64,000 bases of DNA from positions 248,001 through 312,000 of the forward strand of contig NZ_QZWI01000003.1 of the NCBI RefSeq assembly GCF_003614975.1, read 5' to 3'. Both the position numbers and the translations under genes were made by a program. The DNA is from Rahnella bruchi (GTDB lineage: Bacteria > Pseudomonadota > Gammaproteobacteria > Enterobacterales > Enterobacteriaceae). The notes beneath the pieces are model-generated. The model saw only the letters and a list, made by a program, of their open reading frames with translations. It was not told where the DNA came from and searched no databases. Each line of letters starts with the position of its first letter. The first letter of the stretch is position 1. This document shows positions 24,902 to 33,988 of this stretch, piece by piece.

Positions 24902-25675
24902 ATGACTACCACGCTCAAATTCCCGCGGGTCGTTATGGTTACCGGTGCCAGCCAGGGTATTGGCCACGCCATCGCCAGCACCTTTCTGGGGCACGGCGAT
25001 ATCGTGATTGGCTGTGCGCTTTCGTCTTTTGAAAAAGCGCCCCACGCACAACAATTGCAGGAACAGTTTCCGGAACAGTTCTTTTATTATTCGGTCGATA
25101 TGACCGAAACGGACTCTATCGCCCGCTTTATCAGCGAGGTGGTGTCTCGTTTTGGGCGGCTGGATGTGCTGGTGTCCAACGCCGGTAAAAACGTCTTCAA
25201 AGGTATTGATTGTGAACTTGAAGACTGGCATCACAATCTCGATCTGAACCTGCGTTCCCACTGGTATATCGCCAAATGTTGCCGTCCGATGCTGGAAAAA
25301 TCCCACGGCGTCATTCTGGTCATGACCTCTAATCATGCGTTTTCCACCATGCCGGGCTGTGCGCCGTATAACATCACCAAACGCGCCCTGCTATCGCTGG
25401 TGCAAAGCCTGACCATCGAATGGGGACCGGTTGTGCGAACCGTGGGGATTGCTCCTGGTTTTATCGACACAGCAGGTAACCAGGAATGGTTTGATTCGTA
25501 TAAAGACGGGGAGGTGGCACGTCAGGAAACGCTCAGAAAACATCCGGTCGGACGCATCGGCACGCCGGAAGAAGTGGGTGAGCTTTGTCTTTATCTGGCC
25601 AGTCCGGCAGCCGGTTTTATTGCCGGAACCACCATCGTAATGGATGGCGGGCGCAGTGCTTTAATGCAGGATTGA
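24902..25675 (+). CDS. SDR-family oxidoreductase
   Basis: 257-residue classical short-chain dehydrogenase: cofactor motif TGASQGIG (14-21), NAG at 93-95, catalytic Ser143, Tyr156 and Lys160 (YNITK), and the C-terminal GTTIVMDGG. Last gene of the operon, 15 bp after the aldolase. In such clusters an SDR either oxidises the starting aldose/aldonate or a 2-keto-3-deoxy intermediate; the sequence does not decide. No lactonase gene is present in the operon. Confidence 0.85.
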   Translation: MTTTLKFPRVVMVTGASQGIGHAIASTFLGHGDIVIGCALSSFEKAPHAQQLQEQFPEQFFYYSVDMTETDSIARFISEVVSRFGRLDVLVSNAGKNVFKGIDCELEDWHHNLDLNLRSHWYIAKCCRPMLEKSHGVILVMTSNHAFSTMPGCAPYNITKRALLSLVQSLTIEWGPVVRTVGIAPGFIDTAGNQEWFDSYKDGEVARQETLRKHPVGRIGTPEEVGELCLYLASPAAGFIAGTTIVMDGGRSALMQD

Positions 25676-25683
25676 TACATCTT

Positions 25684-25708
25684 TGTGCCCTGCTCTCGTC
25701 AGGGCACA
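25684..25708 (+). terminator. Hairpin ending the aldonate operon
   Basis: Perfect 9-bp stem TGTGCCCTG / CAGGGCACA with a 7-nt loop, 9 bp after the SDR stop. It is followed by TTCTC only, so it is a weak intrinsic terminator or an RNA-stabilising hairpin. Confidence 0.65.
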
Positions 25709-25782
25709 TTCTCAGCGTCATCGTTGATTATCTCCTGCTAGACTTTTGAGTCTTAACCTCAAAAAAAGATGCGGAGAATGTC

Positions 25783-26628
25783 ATGTCAGAACAGTATCAG
25801 CCACCGAAAGTCTGGACCTGGAATAAAGACGAAGTCAGCAAGTTCTCGAACATCAACCGCCCGATAGCGGGCCCGACACATGAGAAAACGCTGCCGGTCG
25901 GTAAACACCCGCTTCAGCTGTATTCTCTTGGCACACCGAACGGCCAGAAAGTGACGATCCTGCTGGAAGAATTGCTGGAACAAGGCGTCAGCGGTGCGGA
26001 ATATGATGCGTTTATTATCCGCATCAACGAAGGCGATCAGTTCTCCAGCGGATTTGTGGACGTTAACCCGAACTCAAAAATTCCGGCACTGCTGGATAAC
26101 TCCGCCACGCCACCACTCCGCGTGTTTGAATCCGGCAATATCCTGCTGTATCTGGCAGAAAAATTTGGTAAGTTCCTGCCGAAAGACCTCGCTGGTCGCA
26201 CCGAAACCCTCAACTGGTTGTTCTGGCTGCAAGGCTCCGCCCCTTATTTGGGCGGCGGTTTCGGACATTTTTATCATTACGCGCCGGTCAAAATCGAATA
26301 CGCCATTAACCGCTTTACGATGGAAGCCAAACGTCAGCTTGATGTGCTCGATCGCCAGCTCGCGGAGCACCGTTTTATTGCCGGTGAGGAATACACCATT
26401 GCCGACATCGCCATTTTCACCTGGTACGGCAGTCTGGCTCAGGGCGGCTTGTACGAATCCGCCGAGTTCCTCGACATCAAATCCTATAAGCATTTCCAGC
26501 GCTGGGCCGCTGATATCGCCAGCCGTCCGGCGGTAAAACGTGGCCGTATCGTCAACCGTACCTGGGGCGACGAACAGCTGGAAGAACGCCACGATGCCTC
26601 TGATTTCGATGGCGTGCTGAAGTCGTAA
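25783..26628 (+). CDS. yghU: Glutathione S-transferase-like disulfide reductase YghU
   Basis: 281-residue GST-fold protein of the Nu class, which binds two glutathiones and reduces disulfides or peroxides. It has the YghU N-terminal extension (PPKVWTWNKDEVSKFSNINRP), then a thioredoxin-like domain with LGTPNGQKVTILLEEL and NPNSKIPALLD, and the helical GST C-domain with GEEYTIADIAIFTWYG. No catalytic Cys is needed in this class. Single gene between two terminator-like hairpins; length matches E. coli YghU. Confidence 0.92.
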   Translation: MSEQYQPPKVWTWNKDEVSKFSNINRPIAGPTHEKTLPVGKHPLQLYSLGTPNGQKVTILLEELLEQGVSGAEYDAFIIRINEGDQFSSGFVDVNPNSKIPALLDNSATPPLRVFESGNILLYLAEKFGKFLPKDLAGRTETLNWLFWLQGSAPYLGGGFGHFYHYAPVKIEYAINRFTMEAKRQLDVLDRQLAEHRFIAGEEYTIADIAIFTWYGSLAQGGLYESAEFLDIKSYKHFQRWAADIASRPAVKRGRIVNRTWGDEQLEERHDASDFDGVLKS

Positions 26629-26649
26629 CAGGCTGGCAGCAAATAAACA

Positions 26650-26680
26650 AAGGGCGGGATTTTGCGATCCCGCCCTTTTT
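26650..26680. terminator. Bidirectional terminator between yghU and the hydrolase gene
   Basis: Long stem AAAGGGCGGGAT / ATCCCGCCCTTT with TTTGCG loop and T-run, between convergent genes. Confidence 0.9.
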
Positions 26681-26694
26681 GCGTTTAAGCGTTT

Positions 26695-27600
26695 TTATGC
26701 TTTTTCTGTCTGCGGATCGAGATACTTTTTGAACCAGGCAATGGTCCTTTCCCAGGCCAAATCCGCCGCTGCTTTGTCATAACGCGGGGTCGAATCATTG
26801 TGGAAACCGTGATTCACGCCGGGATAAATATGCGCCTCATAGACTTTATTGTTGGCTTTCAGCGCCGCTTCATACGCAGGCCAGCCTTCGGTAATCGGTT
26901 TATCCAGTTCGGCGTAGTGCAACAATAACGGTGCTTTGATACGCGGCACATCTTCAGCTTTTGGCTGACGCCCATAGAAAGGCACCGCCGCAGCCAGTTC
27001 CGGATAGGCCACTGCCGCCGCATTGGCCACGCCGCCGCCATAACAGAAACCGGTGATCCCGACTTTACCGGTCGCCGTTTCGTGATGCATCAGAAACTCA
27101 ACGGCAGCAAAAAAGTCGTTCATCAGTTTGGCCGGATCGACTTTTTGTTGCAGCTCGCGCCCTTTTTCATCATTGCCCGGATAACCGCCGACTGAACTCA
27201 GGCCGTCCGGCGCCAGTGCGACAAATCCGGCTTTAGCCACCCGCCGCGCCACGTCTTCGATATAAGGATTCAGGCCGCGATTTTCATGCACCACCACGAC
27301 TCCCGGCACTTTGCCGGTCATTTTGGCCGGACGCACCAGATAGGCTCTCACACTCCCGTGCCCCTGCGGCGACGGGTACTGAATATATTGCGCCACAATA
27401 TCCGGATCGGTGAATTCCACCTGTTCGGCGTAGGCGTAATTGGGGGTCATCAGCGTGGTCAGCGCGGCCAGAGATAATCCGCCCGCGACAAATTTTGCAG
27501 AGAGATCGAGAAATTCTCGTTTGGTCATTTTGCCGTGTACGTAGAAATCAAAATATTCGAGGAGTTCAGGCGGAAAGTCTTTAGCTGTCATTCGCGTCAT
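26695..27600 (-). CDS. Dienelactone hydrolase family protein, probably exported
   Basis: 301-residue alpha/beta hydrolase. The nucleophile is the Cys in GFCYGGG (about residue 180); the Asp of HYAELDKPI and the His of GVNHGFHN complete the triad. A pre-domain of about 60 residues contains [17 protein letters not shown] followed by a hydrophobic stretch and a possible cleavage after AYA, a Tat-like signal with Lys-Arg in place of Arg-Arg, although it starts some 25 residues in. The natural substrate is unknown; related proteins are annotated carboxymethylenebutenolidase. Start taken at 27600; ATG 27591 is an alternative. Confidence 0.85.
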   Translation of the reverse strand: MTRMTAKDFPPELLEYFDFYVHGKMTKREFLDLSAKFVAGGLSLAALTTLMTPNYAYAEQVEFTDPDIVAQYIQYPSPQGHGSVRAYLVRPAKMTGKVPGVVVVHENRGLNPYIEDVARRVAKAGFVALAPDGLSSVGGYPGNDEKGRELQQKVDPAKLMNDFFAAVEFLMHHETATGKVGITGFCYGGGVANAAAVAYPELAAAVPFYGRQPKAEDVPRIKAPLLLHYAELDKPITEGWPAYEAALKANNKVYEAHIYPGVNHGFHNDSTPRYDKAAADLAWERTIAWFKKYLDPQTEKA

Positions 27601-27750
27601 TTTCAGGCTCCGTTCCATGCAAAAGAAGCATAAATAATGGCCTGCTTTTGTCGATTTTGTAAACCGATTGTGAAATTGACCATCAATCCTCCCCGCACAG
27701 ACACTTTTGACGGCTGAGAATGCTAAACTACAGCGCAATAGGGAGGGGCA

Positions 27751-28731
27751 ATGAAAATACATTTCATCGAGTGGAACTCAGAATACGAAAGGATGATGAC
27801 GTCTGCACTTAAAAAAGAATTTAATGTGCATACGATTTATCACGTCAAAAAACACTATAAATCTGTTCGTGCTTTATTGCCCTGGAAGCATCTGAAAAGC
27901 TGGCACCATCGGCTGCACTCCTCCATCAAATTCCGCCACATCGCGAAAGACGATATCGTTATTTGTAATGGTTACAGCGCTTTTTTGATGCTGGATTGCC
28001 TTGCACTGCTGAGTTGCAAAAAAATACTGGTGCTGCGCGATTCGGTCGCTGCCCTGACGGCGAAAAGACGCAGGTTAAAATTACTTGCTGATGACGAAAT
28101 TTATCTCGACAGAGCAACACCCGTTTTTGATGTTATTTATAGTTTTGATCCCGAGGATTGCAGGAAGTACGGCCTGTCGCACGTCAGTCAGTTTTTACCG
28201 TTCACCCGTAATGACCTTGCTGCGCAAGCGGCTGAGCCGGTAAATGCCCAGACAGAACAATCATGCTTTTATGTCGGGGGTTATGATGATTGCCGGGCAG
28301 ATCTGATTAATGATCTGGCGCCGGTATTGCGGGAAAACCACTGCCAGCCGGACTTTTATCTGGTGGGGGGGGACGCTGAGGATCCGAATTACCCGAACTG
28401 CTGCTTCAATAAAAAACTCAGTTATCAGCAAAATATCGAGAAACTGAAACGCTCCTCTGTCGTGCTGGAAATTAATAAACCGGGTCAAAGCGGATTAACA
28501 CTGCGCGCGCTAGAAGCCATGGCTTTCAACAAAAAACTGATTACTAATAATGCCTCGATAAAAGATCATGATTTTTATCACCCGGACAAAATCTTTATCT
28601 GGGGAGAAGATGACCTCAACAGCATTGCCCATTTTCTGTCATCTGAGCATCAGAAAACTAACCTGACTTTGCTGGAAATTTATTGCGCTGACGGCATGCT
28701 GAAATCATTGACCGGAAATGCAGTAGAATAA
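27751..28731 (+). CDS. Glycosyltransferase-like protein of unknown function
   Basis: 326-residue cytoplasmic protein not recognised as a named family member. The layout resembles GT-B sugar transferases: an N-terminal domain with [21 protein letters not shown] and [10 protein letters not shown], and a C-terminal domain with [33 protein letters not shown] (glycine/Glu pattern of the nucleotide-sugar site) and [10 protein letters not shown]. Stands alone, divergent from the hydrolase gene, with a strong GGGAGGGG ribosome site. More AT-rich with more Lys/Asn than its neighbours, so it may have been acquired. A role in modifying LPS or a surface polysaccharide is a guess. Confidence 0.55.
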   Translation: MKIHFIEWNSEYERMMTSALKKEFNVHTIYHVKKHYKSVRALLPWKHLKSWHHRLHSSIKFRHIAKDDIVICNGYSAFLMLDCLALLSCKKILVLRDSVAALTAKRRRLKLLADDEIYLDRATPVFDVIYSFDPEDCRKYGLSHVSQFLPFTRNDLAAQAAEPVNAQTEQSCFYVGGYDDCRADLINDLAPVLRENHCQPDFYLVGGDAEDPNYPNCCFNKKLSYQQNIEKLKRSSVVLEINKPGQSGLTLRALEAMAFNKKLITNNASIKDHDFYHPDKIFIWGEDDLNSIAHFLSSEHQKTNLTLLEIYCADGMLKSLTGNAVE

Positions 28732-28774
28732 AACTTATACCTGCCGACAAAAGCGGGCAGCAGAAGGAGCCACA

Positions 28775-28975
28775 ATGAACAACAATCTCGCAGGGCTGAG
28801 TAAAGAAGAAATGGATAAAGTGAGTGCCGGGCTGGCTGCCGGGACGGTCGCAGTGCGTGAGCGCAATAATCTGCCGGTGAATGCAGATGAAGTTGAAATG
28901 GCGCAGCCGGAGCATCTGCGCGCATATTTCCGCGAACGTCTGGCGCACTACCGGCAGCAACCTGCCAAAAAGTAG
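28775..28975 (+). CDS. holE: DNA polymerase III theta subunit HolE
   Basis: Small accessory subunit that binds and stabilises the epsilon proofreading subunit of DNA polymerase III. The 66-residue product aligns with E. coli HolE over most of its length (LSKEEMDKVSAGLAAG, VRERNNLPVNADEVE, QPEHLRAYFRERLAHYR). It is about 10 residues shorter at the C-terminus than the E. coli protein. AGAAGGAG ribosome site directly upstream. Convergent with the following LysR gene, with a 10-bp gap. Confidence 0.85.
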   Translation: MNNNLAGLSKEEMDKVSAGLAAGTVAVRERNNLPVNADEVEMAQPEHLRAYFRERLAHYRQQPAKK

Positions 28976-28985
28976 CAGCACCTTA

Positions 28986-29867
28986 TCAGCAGCGCACCGC
29001 GAAGAAATCGTTGATCGCCTGGATCAGATAAACCGCCGCCTCACCGGGCGGCGTCTGCCCCTGATGCAGGCTGATCCCTACCTCGCCCGGTTCGGGCAAC
29101 TCATTCAATATTCTGACCGTCTGCGGCCTGCCAAAATCGGTGCGCACGGTAATGCCTAATCCCGCCGACATTGCAGCCCAGATCCCGCTCAGGCTGCGGC
29201 TGGTAAACGCGATACGCCAGGGAATACCCGCTTTATCCAGCGCCGTAGTGGCGGCATTTCTCATCAGACACGGCGCTTCAAAAACCAGCAACGGCACCGG
29301 TTCACAAGTTTCCTGATAGTGTTTCAGGTCGAAATTTTCAGGACCAATCCAGCGCAGCGGTATCCGTCCGAGTGACACGCTCGACGGGAAAAGCGGCGCG
29401 TCATCAGCCTGCCAGCACACCGCCAGGTCAAACTCGTTATGGCGGATCCCGTCGAGTAATTGCTGGTTGCGGGTAATGCTGGCCGATACCTGAACCTGCG
29501 GATGCGCGCGGGTGAATGTACCGAGGAGTGCCGGTAGCAGGGCTTCACCGAAGTCTTCCTGCATCCCCAGATTGATGCTGCCTTTCAGGGCGCTGGCGAG
29601 CAGGACCGCGCTGGCTTCATCGTTCAGGGTGAGGATACGCCGAGCATAACTCAGCATCACCTCGCCCCGTTCTGTCAGGATCAGATGCCGTCCCGATTTC
29701 TGAACCAGTTCCGTACCGGCCTGTTGCTCCAGTTTTTTCAGTTGCGCGCTGACGGCGGAAGTCGAGCGCCCCAGCCGGTCTGCTGCCAGCACAAAGCTGC
29801 CCAGCTCGATGCCGGTAACAAAACTGCGTAACGCCTCTGCATCAAAAGTCACCGGTCGTTTTGCCAC
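28986..29867 (-). CDS. LysR-family transcriptional regulator
   Basis: 293-residue regulator with an N-terminal helix-turn-helix (ALRSFVTGIELGSFVLAADR, then STSAVSAQLKKLEQQAG) and a LysR substrate-binding domain (INLGMQEDFGEALLPALLG; WIGPENFDL; SAGLGITVRTDFG). Divergent from a CMD-family/tautomerase gene pair, which is the usual target arrangement. Effector unknown. Confidence 0.9.
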   Translation of the reverse strand: MAKRPVTFDAEALRSFVTGIELGSFVLAADRLGRSTSAVSAQLKKLEQQAGTELVQKSGRHLILTERGEVMLSYARRILTLNDEASAVLLASALKGSINLGMQEDFGEALLPALLGTFTRAHPQVQVSASITRNQQLLDGIRHNEFDLAVCWQADDAPLFPSSVSLGRIPLRWIGPENFDLKHYQETCEPVPLLVFEAPCLMRNAATTALDKAGIPWRIAFTSRSLSGIWAAMSAGLGITVRTDFGRPQTVRILNELPEPGEVGISLHQGQTPPGEAAVYLIQAINDFFAVRC

Positions 29868-29972
29868 GCTTAATCATCCCGTTTTTATGGATCAACACTG
29901 CTGTTATTTTCGATATTAAGGATAATCATAACGCCTTATGCTCCTTTTCACACCCGCAAAAAGGAGCCTGAT

Positions 29973-30296
29973 ATGAGCACAACTTCATCCCAAACACAGA
30001 CGCTGGATACCATGTCGCGCCTGACGCCTAAATTTGCCGAACTGACAGAACAGGTGCTGTTTGGCGATTTATGGAAAAGAGACGAAATGTCCCCGCGTGA
30101 CCGCAGCCTGATTACTGTTGCCGCGCTGATCGCCCTGAACCGCACCGAGCAATTGCCTTTTCATCTTAGTCTGGCAGTAAAAAACGGCATCACGCGCGCC
30201 GAACTTTCAGAGACGATCACGCATCTGGCGTTTTATGCCGGATGGCCTGCTGCTGCGTCTGCCCTGACCCGTTTTGCCGCGCTCAATGATCAGTAA
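29973..30296 (+). CDS. Carboxymuconolactone decarboxylase (CMD)-family protein
   Basis: 107-residue AhpD-like helical protein (DLWKRDEMSPRDRSLITVAA, LPFHLSLAVKNGITRAELSE, THLAFYAGWPAAASAL). The CxxC pair of peroxidase-type members is absent, so it belongs with the decarboxylase-like or uncharacterised small CMD proteins. First of two genes divergent from a LysR regulator. Substrate not predictable. Confidence 0.82.
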   Translation: MSTTSSQTQTLDTMSRLTPKFAELTEQVLFGDLWKRDEMSPRDRSLITVAALIALNRTEQLPFHLSLAVKNGITRAELSETITHLAFYAGWPAAASALTRFAALNDQ

Positions 30297-30325
30297 CCCG
30301 TAGCCAGTCACAAGAGAAACTGACG

Positions 30326-30715
30326 ATGCCTTTTACCCGAATTTCATTACCCGAACACCGCGCAGATGTCTGGCAGAACGCCATATCCGCTATTTTACAC
30401 AACACACTGGTGGAACATTTCGCTGTTCCGGCGGATGACTGTTTTCAGCTGTTTGAACCGGCCAGCCGTCGTCAGCGGGTGATAAACCCGACGTATCTGT
30501 CCGGGAAAGATGATCAACGTTCAGAGGATTTTTTGCTGTTTCACATCACCGCTGGCAAACCGCGAAACAGCAACCAGAAACAGGAATTTTTCCGTCATCT
30601 GGCAGGCGATCTGCACGCTGCACTTGGGATTTCTCCGGCGGATGTGATGGTCGTGGTGAGTTTTACTCAGCCGGAAGACTGGTCATTCAGCCACGGGAAA
30701 ATGTTTACGCTGTGA
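30326..30715 (+). CDS. Tautomerase-family protein
   Basis: 129-residue protein starting Met-Pro (PFTRISLPEHRADVW), so Pro1 would be the catalytic base after removal of Met, as in the tautomerase superfamily. The length fits the malonate semialdehyde decarboxylase/cis-CaaD-like two-unit subgroup rather than the 60-residue 4-oxalocrotonate type. Probably co-transcribed with the CMD gene 29 bp upstream. Physiological substrate unknown. Confidence 0.8.
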   Translation: MPFTRISLPEHRADVWQNAISAILHNTLVEHFAVPADDCFQLFEPASRRQRVINPTYLSGKDDQRSEDFLLFHITAGKPRNSNQKQEFFRHLAGDLHAALGISPADVMVVVSFTQPEDWSFSHGKMFTL

Positions 30716-30747
30716 CGGGAAAGGCTGCCCGAAGACAGCCGGTAAAA

Positions 30748-32859
30748 TCAACGCGCGGTAATTCCTAACTTTTTCATTCGGGATAATAACGTGGTGCGTT
30801 TTAACCCCAGCCGCTGAGCCGCACCACGGGGCCCGGCGACCACGCCGTTGGTGTCTTTAAGAACCAGCAGAATGCGTTCCCGCTCGTCTTCATCACTCAG
30901 TTGCGGTGCTGGCGCACTTTCCCGCACCGATGGAGCGACGACATGCGCCATCGGTAGCGGATAATTCAGCTCGGGAAGTTGCAGATCCAGCACCGTTCCG
31001 CGGGTCAGAAGCACCGCACGCTCAATGACATTTTCCAGTTCACGCACGTTGCCAGGCCAGGGCATACGGCTCAGCAGGCGCAGGGTTTCCGCAGGAATAC
31101 TGTCGATAGTGCGCTTCATGCGTTTGGCGATTTTATAGGTGAGGAATTTCACCAGCTGCGGAATATCTTCCGGACGCTCCCGCAGCGGCGGAATAACAAT
31201 CGGGAATACATTCAGCCGGTAATACAGGTCACTGCGAAATTCTTTGTCGGCCACCATCTGCCGCAGGTCGCGGTTGGTGGCTGCAATCATGCGCACATTC
31301 ACCGAGATCAGTTTGTTCCCGCCCACCCGTTCAAATTCCTGTTCCTGTAAGATGCGAAGTAATTTGGGTTGCAGCTCCAGCGGAATTTCCCCCACTTCAT
31401 CCAGAAACAGCGTGCCCTGATCCGCCAGTTCGAAGCGCCCCATTCTTTGCGCCGTGGCACCGGTGAATGAGCCTTTTTCATGACCGAACAGATCACTTTC
31501 CATCAGGCCCGCCGGCATCGCCGCGCAGTTCATTTTCACCATGCGCTGATCACGGCGATCGCCCAGGTTATGGATGGCGCGGGCGATCAGTTCTTTACCG
31601 GTGCCGGTTTCCCCAAGGATCAGCACCGAGCAGTCGCTTTTCGCCACGATCTCGACCTGTTTCAACACCGCAGACATAGAAGGACTGCGCCCGACGATGT
31701 CGCTGAAATCCGGGTTATTGCTGTTGATTTGCTCGGTCAGATACAGGTTTTCATGTTGCAGTTTTTCCTTCAGGCTTTTGATTTCCTGATAGGCCAGTGC
31801 GTTATCCACGGCAATCGCAATACGTTCGGCAATTTGCTGTAAAACCCGTAAATTCGCCGTGTTGAAATTATCCGGCTGACACTGCGCCAGTTTCAGCACG
31901 CCCAGTGTTTTATGACCAAAACGTAACGGCAGAATGCACAGAGTTTTGGTCTGATCACGCCACAGCAGCTGAAACAGCGTGCTCTCATCGCTCCCGAATT
32001 CTTCTGAAGGCCGCACGTTAGTCAGCAGCATTTCGCCGCTTTTCATCACCTGCTGTTCGAGGGAACCGCTGAGTGTCATGCGCGACTGCTCACGTTCAGC
32101 AATGTGAGTTTGTACGTAATGTGTGGCGTAAACGCTGGCCTGTCCGCTGTCTTTATGTGCATCGCACAGCACAATGCTGATGGCATTAATGTGGAAAAAA
32201 TGATGAATGGTTTTGGCGATTTCACCGGTCAGTTCATCAAGATCCAGCTTAGAAAGAACCGCGTTAGTGATATCAACCAGAATGCGGAAATCGTCACGCT
32301 CGTGGCGCAGCTGAGATTGCTGGAACAGAGCATTTTCACGCAGCTGGATTTGTTCAACCGCAATCGCCGCCAGCATACAGAGCTCATGAAGACCGTTTTT
32401 GTCTTCCTCGCTAAACGGCGAAGCATTCTGGCGGGTAAACTCACAGCCGCCCAGCAAACCGGATGAGGCAACCAAAGGCACCAGACAATATCCGCTAAAC
32501 GCCGGATACAGGTTTAGGGCGCTCAGCTGCGGGAAATGCAGATGCAAAGCATCACTGCGCCAGACCTGAATTTTTGGATTACTCAGCAAGGCATGAACCG
32601 GCCCCGTCGCCAGCAGAGTTTCATCTTCGTAACTGACCGGCTGATGATGGGGATCGATACCATAAAAACTGACCCGTTCACTCTTGTTGAAACTCTTGTT
32701 TTCTGATGCCTGGCTGTCGAAAAGAACCAGCGTCACGGCGTCAGCAATACCGGCACCCTGCACCACCTGAGTCAGAGTTTCCAGCAGCGATGTCATGGTC
32801 TGTTGCAGCAGCAGTGTGCGCGTCAGTTCCAGCAATCCTTTGTGTTTGGTAATGCTCAT
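30748..32859 (-). CDS. fhlA: Formate hydrogenlyase transcriptional activator FhlA
   Basis: Formate-sensing sigma-54 activator of the hyc, hyp and fdhF genes. Two GAF domains (about 30-180 and 195-360), then an AAA+ domain with Walker A GETGTGKE and Walker B LFLDEVGE, and a C-terminal Fis-type helix-turn-helix (GAAQRLGLKRTTLLSRMKKL). The sigma-54 contact motif reads GSFTGA instead of GAFTGA. The ATG at 32859 gives 703 residues and aligns with the E. coli N-terminus; in-frame ATGs at 32874 and 32895 are possible but have poorer ribosome sites. Follows hypE on the same strand, as in E. coli. Confidence 0.95.
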   Translation of the reverse strand: MSITKHKGLLELTRTLLLQQTMTSLLETLTQVVQGAGIADAVTLVLFDSQASENKSFNKSERVSFYGIDPHHQPVSYEDETLLATGPVHALLSNPKIQVWRSDALHLHFPQLSALNLYPAFSGYCLVPLVASSGLLGGCEFTRQNASPFSEEDKNGLHELCMLAAIAVEQIQLRENALFQQSQLRHERDDFRILVDITNAVLSKLDLDELTGEIAKTIHHFFHINAISIVLCDAHKDSGQASVYATHYVQTHIAEREQSRMTLSGSLEQQVMKSGEMLLTNVRPSEEFGSDESTLFQLLWRDQTKTLCILPLRFGHKTLGVLKLAQCQPDNFNTANLRVLQQIAERIAIAVDNALAYQEIKSLKEKLQHENLYLTEQINSNNPDFSDIVGRSPSMSAVLKQVEIVAKSDCSVLILGETGTGKELIARAIHNLGDRRDQRMVKMNCAAMPAGLMESDLFGHEKGSFTGATAQRMGRFELADQGTLFLDEVGEIPLELQPKLLRILQEQEFERVGGNKLISVNVRMIAATNRDLRQMVADKEFRSDLYYRLNVFPIVIPPLRERPEDIPQLVKFLTYKIAKRMKRTIDSIPAETLRLLSRMPWPGNVRELENVIERAVLLTRGTVLDLQLPELNYPLPMAHVVAPSVRESAPAPQLSDEDERERILLVLKDTNGVVAGPRGAAQRLGLKRTTLLSRMKKLGITAR

Positions 32860-32961
32860 TGTTGCACTCTGCATAGCGTCAGCTCTGGATAGCATAATTT
32901 TTTGAATGAAAGCAGTAAGGAAAATTCTACCCCTTTCGCAGCAACGGGCCCCCTGACGAGA

Positions 32962-33984
32962 TCAACAAATCCGGGGTAATGGCTCCGCATTTGGCAACAT
33001 TAGCTGGCGTGAAACGCCCAGCGCGCCACGCAGACATACCTGCGTCTGCCCCGTCACTTCCCCGATGGTGATGGCATCAGCGCCAAGCGGATGGCTGCGC
33101 AATATTTCCAGCACCGCGTTTTCTTCCTGTGCCGAGACCACCACCACCAGTTTGCCTTCGTTGGCAAAATTGAGCGGCTCCAGTCCGAGCAGTTCACAAA
33201 TTCCCCGCACCGCCGGTTTAACCGGTATTGCGGTTTCGTCGATGCAAATCCCGAACCCGCTGGCGGCGCTGAATTCGTGAAGAATGGCATTTACGCCGCC
33301 CCGCGTGGCATCGCGCAAAGCACGGACACCCGACAGTGCGCGCAGCGGCGCGATCATCGGCGCCAGCACGGCACAGTCGCTTTCCACCTCCAGGGTCATT
33401 CCCAGCTGTTCGCGAAGGTTGAGGATAGTGGCACCGTGATCGCCCAGCGTGCCGCTGACGATCACTTTGTCACCAACCTGGATCCGGCTGGCGGCCCAGT
33501 GAATATCGGCAGGGATCACCCCGATCCCCGCCGTATTAATAAAGACTTTGTCGGCTGCGCCGCGCTGCACCACTTTAGTATCGCCGGTAACAATGGCAAT
33601 ACCCGCCTCGCGTGCGGTCTGCGCCATCGCATTCACTATCTTCTGCAAGTCTTCCAGCGGCAGCCCTTCTTCGAGAATAAATCCGCAGGAGAGATAGGCA
33701 GGCGTTGCGCCGCTAACCGCCAGATCATTCGCCGTGCCGCACACCGCCAGCTTGCCAATGTTACCGCCGGGGAAAAACACCGGATCGATGACATAGCTGT
33801 CCGTGGTGAACGCCAGCCGGTCGCCCTGCTGGCTGAGAGCGGCAATCGACAAACGCGCCGCATCTTCGCGCTCGCTGAGCCACGGGTTATCAAAAGCGCT
33901 GAGAAACAGGCGTTCGATCATCTGCTGCATCGCCCGCCCGCCGCTGCCGTGTGCCATGGTGACGACTTCTTTTCGCTCACTCAT
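32962..33984 (-). CDS. hypE: Hydrogenase maturation carbamoyl dehydratase HypE
   Basis: Dehydrates the carbamoyl group received from HypF to make the cyanide ligand of the NiFe active site. PurM-like fold with AHGSGGRAMQQMIERLF, TDSYVIDPVFFPGGNIGKLA, GDTKVVQRGAADK and the essential C-terminal cysteine in PRIC. The ATG at 33984 gives 340 residues, close to the E. coli length; a GTG at 33996 would overlap hypD by 8 bp and cannot be excluded. Confidence 0.95.
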   Translation of the reverse strand: MSERKEVVTMAHGSGGRAMQQMIERLFLSAFDNPWLSEREDAARLSIAALSQQGDRLAFTTDSYVIDPVFFPGGNIGKLAVCGTANDLAVSGATPAYLSCGFILEEGLPLEDLQKIVNAMAQTAREAGIAIVTGDTKVVQRGAADKVFINTAGIGVIPADIHWAASRIQVGDKVIVSGTLGDHGATILNLREQLGMTLEVESDCAVLAPMIAPLRALSGVRALRDATRGGVNAILHEFSAASGFGICIDETAIPVKPAVRGICELLGLEPLNFANEGKLVVVVSAQEENAVLEILRSHPLGADAITIGEVTGQTQVCLRGALGVSRQLMLPNAEPLPRIC

Positions 33985-33988
33985 CCTG

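Noticed and set aside
30719-30741. Terminator between the tautomerase gene and fhlA
   Set aside because: GGCTG/CAGCC forms only a 5-bp stem without a T-run; too weak to call.
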